Assembly (NCBI GenBank): GCA_013331015.1
Contig: DUHF01000164.1
Coordinates: 1 to 6,049 of the forward strand
Origin: Methanoregula sp.
GTDB lineage: Archaea > Halobacteriota > Methanomicrobia > Methanomicrobiales > Methanospirillaceae
Reading direction: 5' to 3'
Length of the DNA stretch: 6,049 nt
Positions 5,036 to 6,049 of this stretch are shown here, piece after piece (the first letter of the stretch is position 1; each line of letters begins with the position of its first letter). Both the position numbers and the translations under genes were made by a program. Below the pieces are notes generated by a model, which worked only from the letters and a program-made list of their open reading frames with translations, searched no databases and was not told the origin of the DNA.

Positions 5036-5903
5036 GGTGCTTCAGCTCCTCTTCAAGGTACGCTGCCAGTATTTGAATGGCTTTTGCTGCGGGGGATTTA
5101 CTGTCCTGTGGGAGGGGGATGCCTGCCCGAACCGAATCGATGACCGCTGGATCGAAGGGGATCTTCCCGGCAAGGGGGATGTTCTCCTCCTGGCACCACG
5201 TCTCGATCTCCCGGGCGAGGGATACGTCAAGATCGTAACGGTTGATGGCGACAAAAATTTTGGGCCTGAACTGGCGGCAGACTTCCACGACCCGCCTGAG
5301 ATCGTGGAGTCCCGAGACACTTGGTTCGGTAACAATAATGACCGCATCCACGCCGCTGATGGTGGAGATGAGCGGACAGCCGGTCCCGGGTGGACCATCG
5401 ATGAGGAAGAGATCACACTGCCCGTCGCGCTCCAGCGCCGTCTTCTTCACGGCATGGACGAGCAACCCGGAATTTCCTGCGCCCGGCACGAGACAGGCAT
5501 GAACGAGGTTTCCCCGCGTGGTCTCTGAGTACTTGATCTCCCCGGTCTGCCGCGGCTGCATGGTAACCGCAGCAGCAGGGCAGACGATCGTACAGACGGC
5601 ACAACCCTCGCAGCGCAGCGGGCTGATGTGGTATGCATCCCCGTCCCGCTCAACCGAATCGAACCGGCAGTGCGCCTCGCATTCCCCGCACTGCACGCAG
5701 AGTGCAGGATCGATGACTGCGGTTTTCATTCCCATGAACGGGTCGGTACGGATCAGGTCGGGTGTTAAGAGGAGTTCAAGGTTTGCTGCGTCCACATCGC
5801 AGTCAGCAAGCACGAGTGATCCTTTGAGCAATTGGGAGAGTGCGGCGGTTACCATCGTCTTTCCGGTGCCCCCCTTACCGCTGATGACCGCAAGCCGGAT
5901 CAT
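5019..5903 (-). CDS. MinD/Mrp-superfamily P-loop ATPase with inserted two-cluster ferredoxin domain
   Basis: A 294-residue cytosolic ATPase of the COG1149 type. The deviant Walker A motif is SGKGGTGKT (8-16), with the adenine-side ADCDVDAANLELLL (D34, D36, D38) and the Walker B/switch LIDGPPGTGCP (167-177). Between them a ferredoxin domain is inserted with two complete [4Fe-4S] motifs: C69-x2-C72-x2-C75-x3-C79 and C98-x2-C101-x2-C104-x3-C108. No electron or cluster partner is identified; related proteins include the MinD-like members of the Desulfovibrio orange-protein complex and the Mrp/Nbp35 cluster carriers. The ATG at 5903 is chosen over the upstream ATG at 5963 because it begins exactly at the conserved MIRLAVISGKGG and has GGGGTGG 4 bases upstream. 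It overlaps the preceding ATPase gene by four bases (ATGA) and the following DUF134 gene by 17, so the operon is tightly coupled. Confidence 0.95.
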   Translation of the reverse strand: MIRLAVISGKGGTGKTMVTAALSQLLKGSLVLADCDVDAANLELLLTPDLIRTDPFMGMKTAVIDPALCVQCGECEAHCRFDSVERDGDAYHISPLRCEGCAVCTIVCPAAAVTMQPRQTGEIKYSETTRGNLVHACLVPGAGNSGLLVHAVKKTALERDGQCDLFLIDGPPGTGCPLISTISGVDAVIIVTEPSVSGLHDLRRVVEVCRQFRPKIFVAINRYDLDVSLAREIETWCQEENIPLAGKIPFDPAVIDSVRAGIPLPQDSKSPAAKAIQILAAYLEEELKHLGNQR

Positions 5904-6049
5904 TGGTCCACCCCGACAAGTGACTGGCACTTGCAGAAGAGGGCCAAAAAGTCCTTCTGCCATTCAGGCTGTACCCGGCACAGGAGATTGCCCCGGTTCT
6001 GGATGGCGGCAATCTCGCGGCTGAAGGGGATGGTCATCATGATATCCAG
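5900..6049 (-). CDS. C-terminal tail of a second MinD-like ATPase (cut by window edge)
   Basis: The minus-strand frame is open from the right edge for 49 codons to a TGA at 5902-5900 that overlaps the next ATPase start as ATGA. The visible residues begin LDIMMTIPFSREIAAIQNRGNLL. The stretch I-P-F-S-R-E-I-A is typical of the C-terminal part of MinD/Mrp-type ATPases with ferredoxin inserts, which end with a target-loop 'ipFs..ia...srG' motif; compare KIPFDPAVIDSVRAGIPL in the downstream paralogue. Three cysteines fall near the end (C24, C39 and C41 of the visible part, as FCKCQ). The ATPase and ferredoxin regions lie outside the window, so the family is inferred from the tail and the tandem position only. 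Such tandem pairs of ATPases are common in this kind of cluster. Confidence 0.75.
   Translation of the reverse strand: MDIMMTIPFSREIAAIQNRGNLLCRVQPEWQKDFLALFCKCQSLVGVDQ

Noticed and set aside
4950..5528. 192-residue plus-strand ORF opposite the MinD-type ATPase
   Set aside because: It is the antisense of the ATPase and DUF134 genes, with no domain of its own.
5904..5963. Twenty-residue N-terminal extension of the ferredoxin ATPase from an ATG at 5963
   Set aside because: The extension would be read out of frame through the tail of the upstream ATPase gene, and the conserved family start MIRLAVISGKGG begins exactly at the ATG at 5903 with a ribosome site and an ATGA overlap.

Overview
The window looks like chromosomal DNA from an anaerobic archaeon, most likely a methanogen of the Methanomicrobiales type. 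This is inferred from gene content (a CGGC protein, two DUF134 proteins, a DUF5320-like Gly/Arg-rich protein, MinD-type ATPases with ferredoxin inserts, a pterin-type metallo-beta-lactamase protein), from TATA-like boxes upstream of genes, and from AT-rich gaps between GC-rich genes. No RNA gene, insertion sequence, CRISPR array or attachment site was seen, and no stretch over 300 bases lacks a gene.

Layout. Left (1-1615, minus strand): the N-terminal part of a CGGC-domain metal-binding protein that runs off the left edge, then a 405-residue cation diffusion facilitator with a NifX/NafY-like domain fused to its C terminus. Centre left (1616-1759): a 144-bp divergent promoter region with two inverted repeats. 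Centre (1760-2316, plus strand): a two-gene unit, a Gly/Arg-rich DUF5320-like protein overlapping by one base a DUF134 helix-turn-helix protein. Right (2361-6049, all minus strand): a tightly packed operon read from right to left as MinD-like ATPase (C-terminal tail only), MinD-like ATPase with two [4Fe-4S] ferredoxin motifs, a second DUF134 protein with an unusual cysteine-repeat tail, a radical SAM protein, an MBL-fold hydrolase and a HIT-family protein. A hairpin with a T8 tract on the minus strand lies between the convergent central unit and the operon.

How they fit together (inference). NifX-like domains, ferredoxin-containing MinD ATPases placed in tandem, DUF134 regulators and DUF5320 proteins recur together in strict anaerobes. 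They recall the orange-protein (ORP) clusters of Desulfovibrio, where a NifX-like protein carries a metal-sulfur cofactor. Here the NifX-like module is welded to a metal transporter, and the regulators appear twice, once in each unit. A reasonable working hypothesis is a metal-uptake/efflux and metal-sulfur cofactor-handling locus controlled by two DUF134 paralogues. The biochemical function is not established by the sequence.
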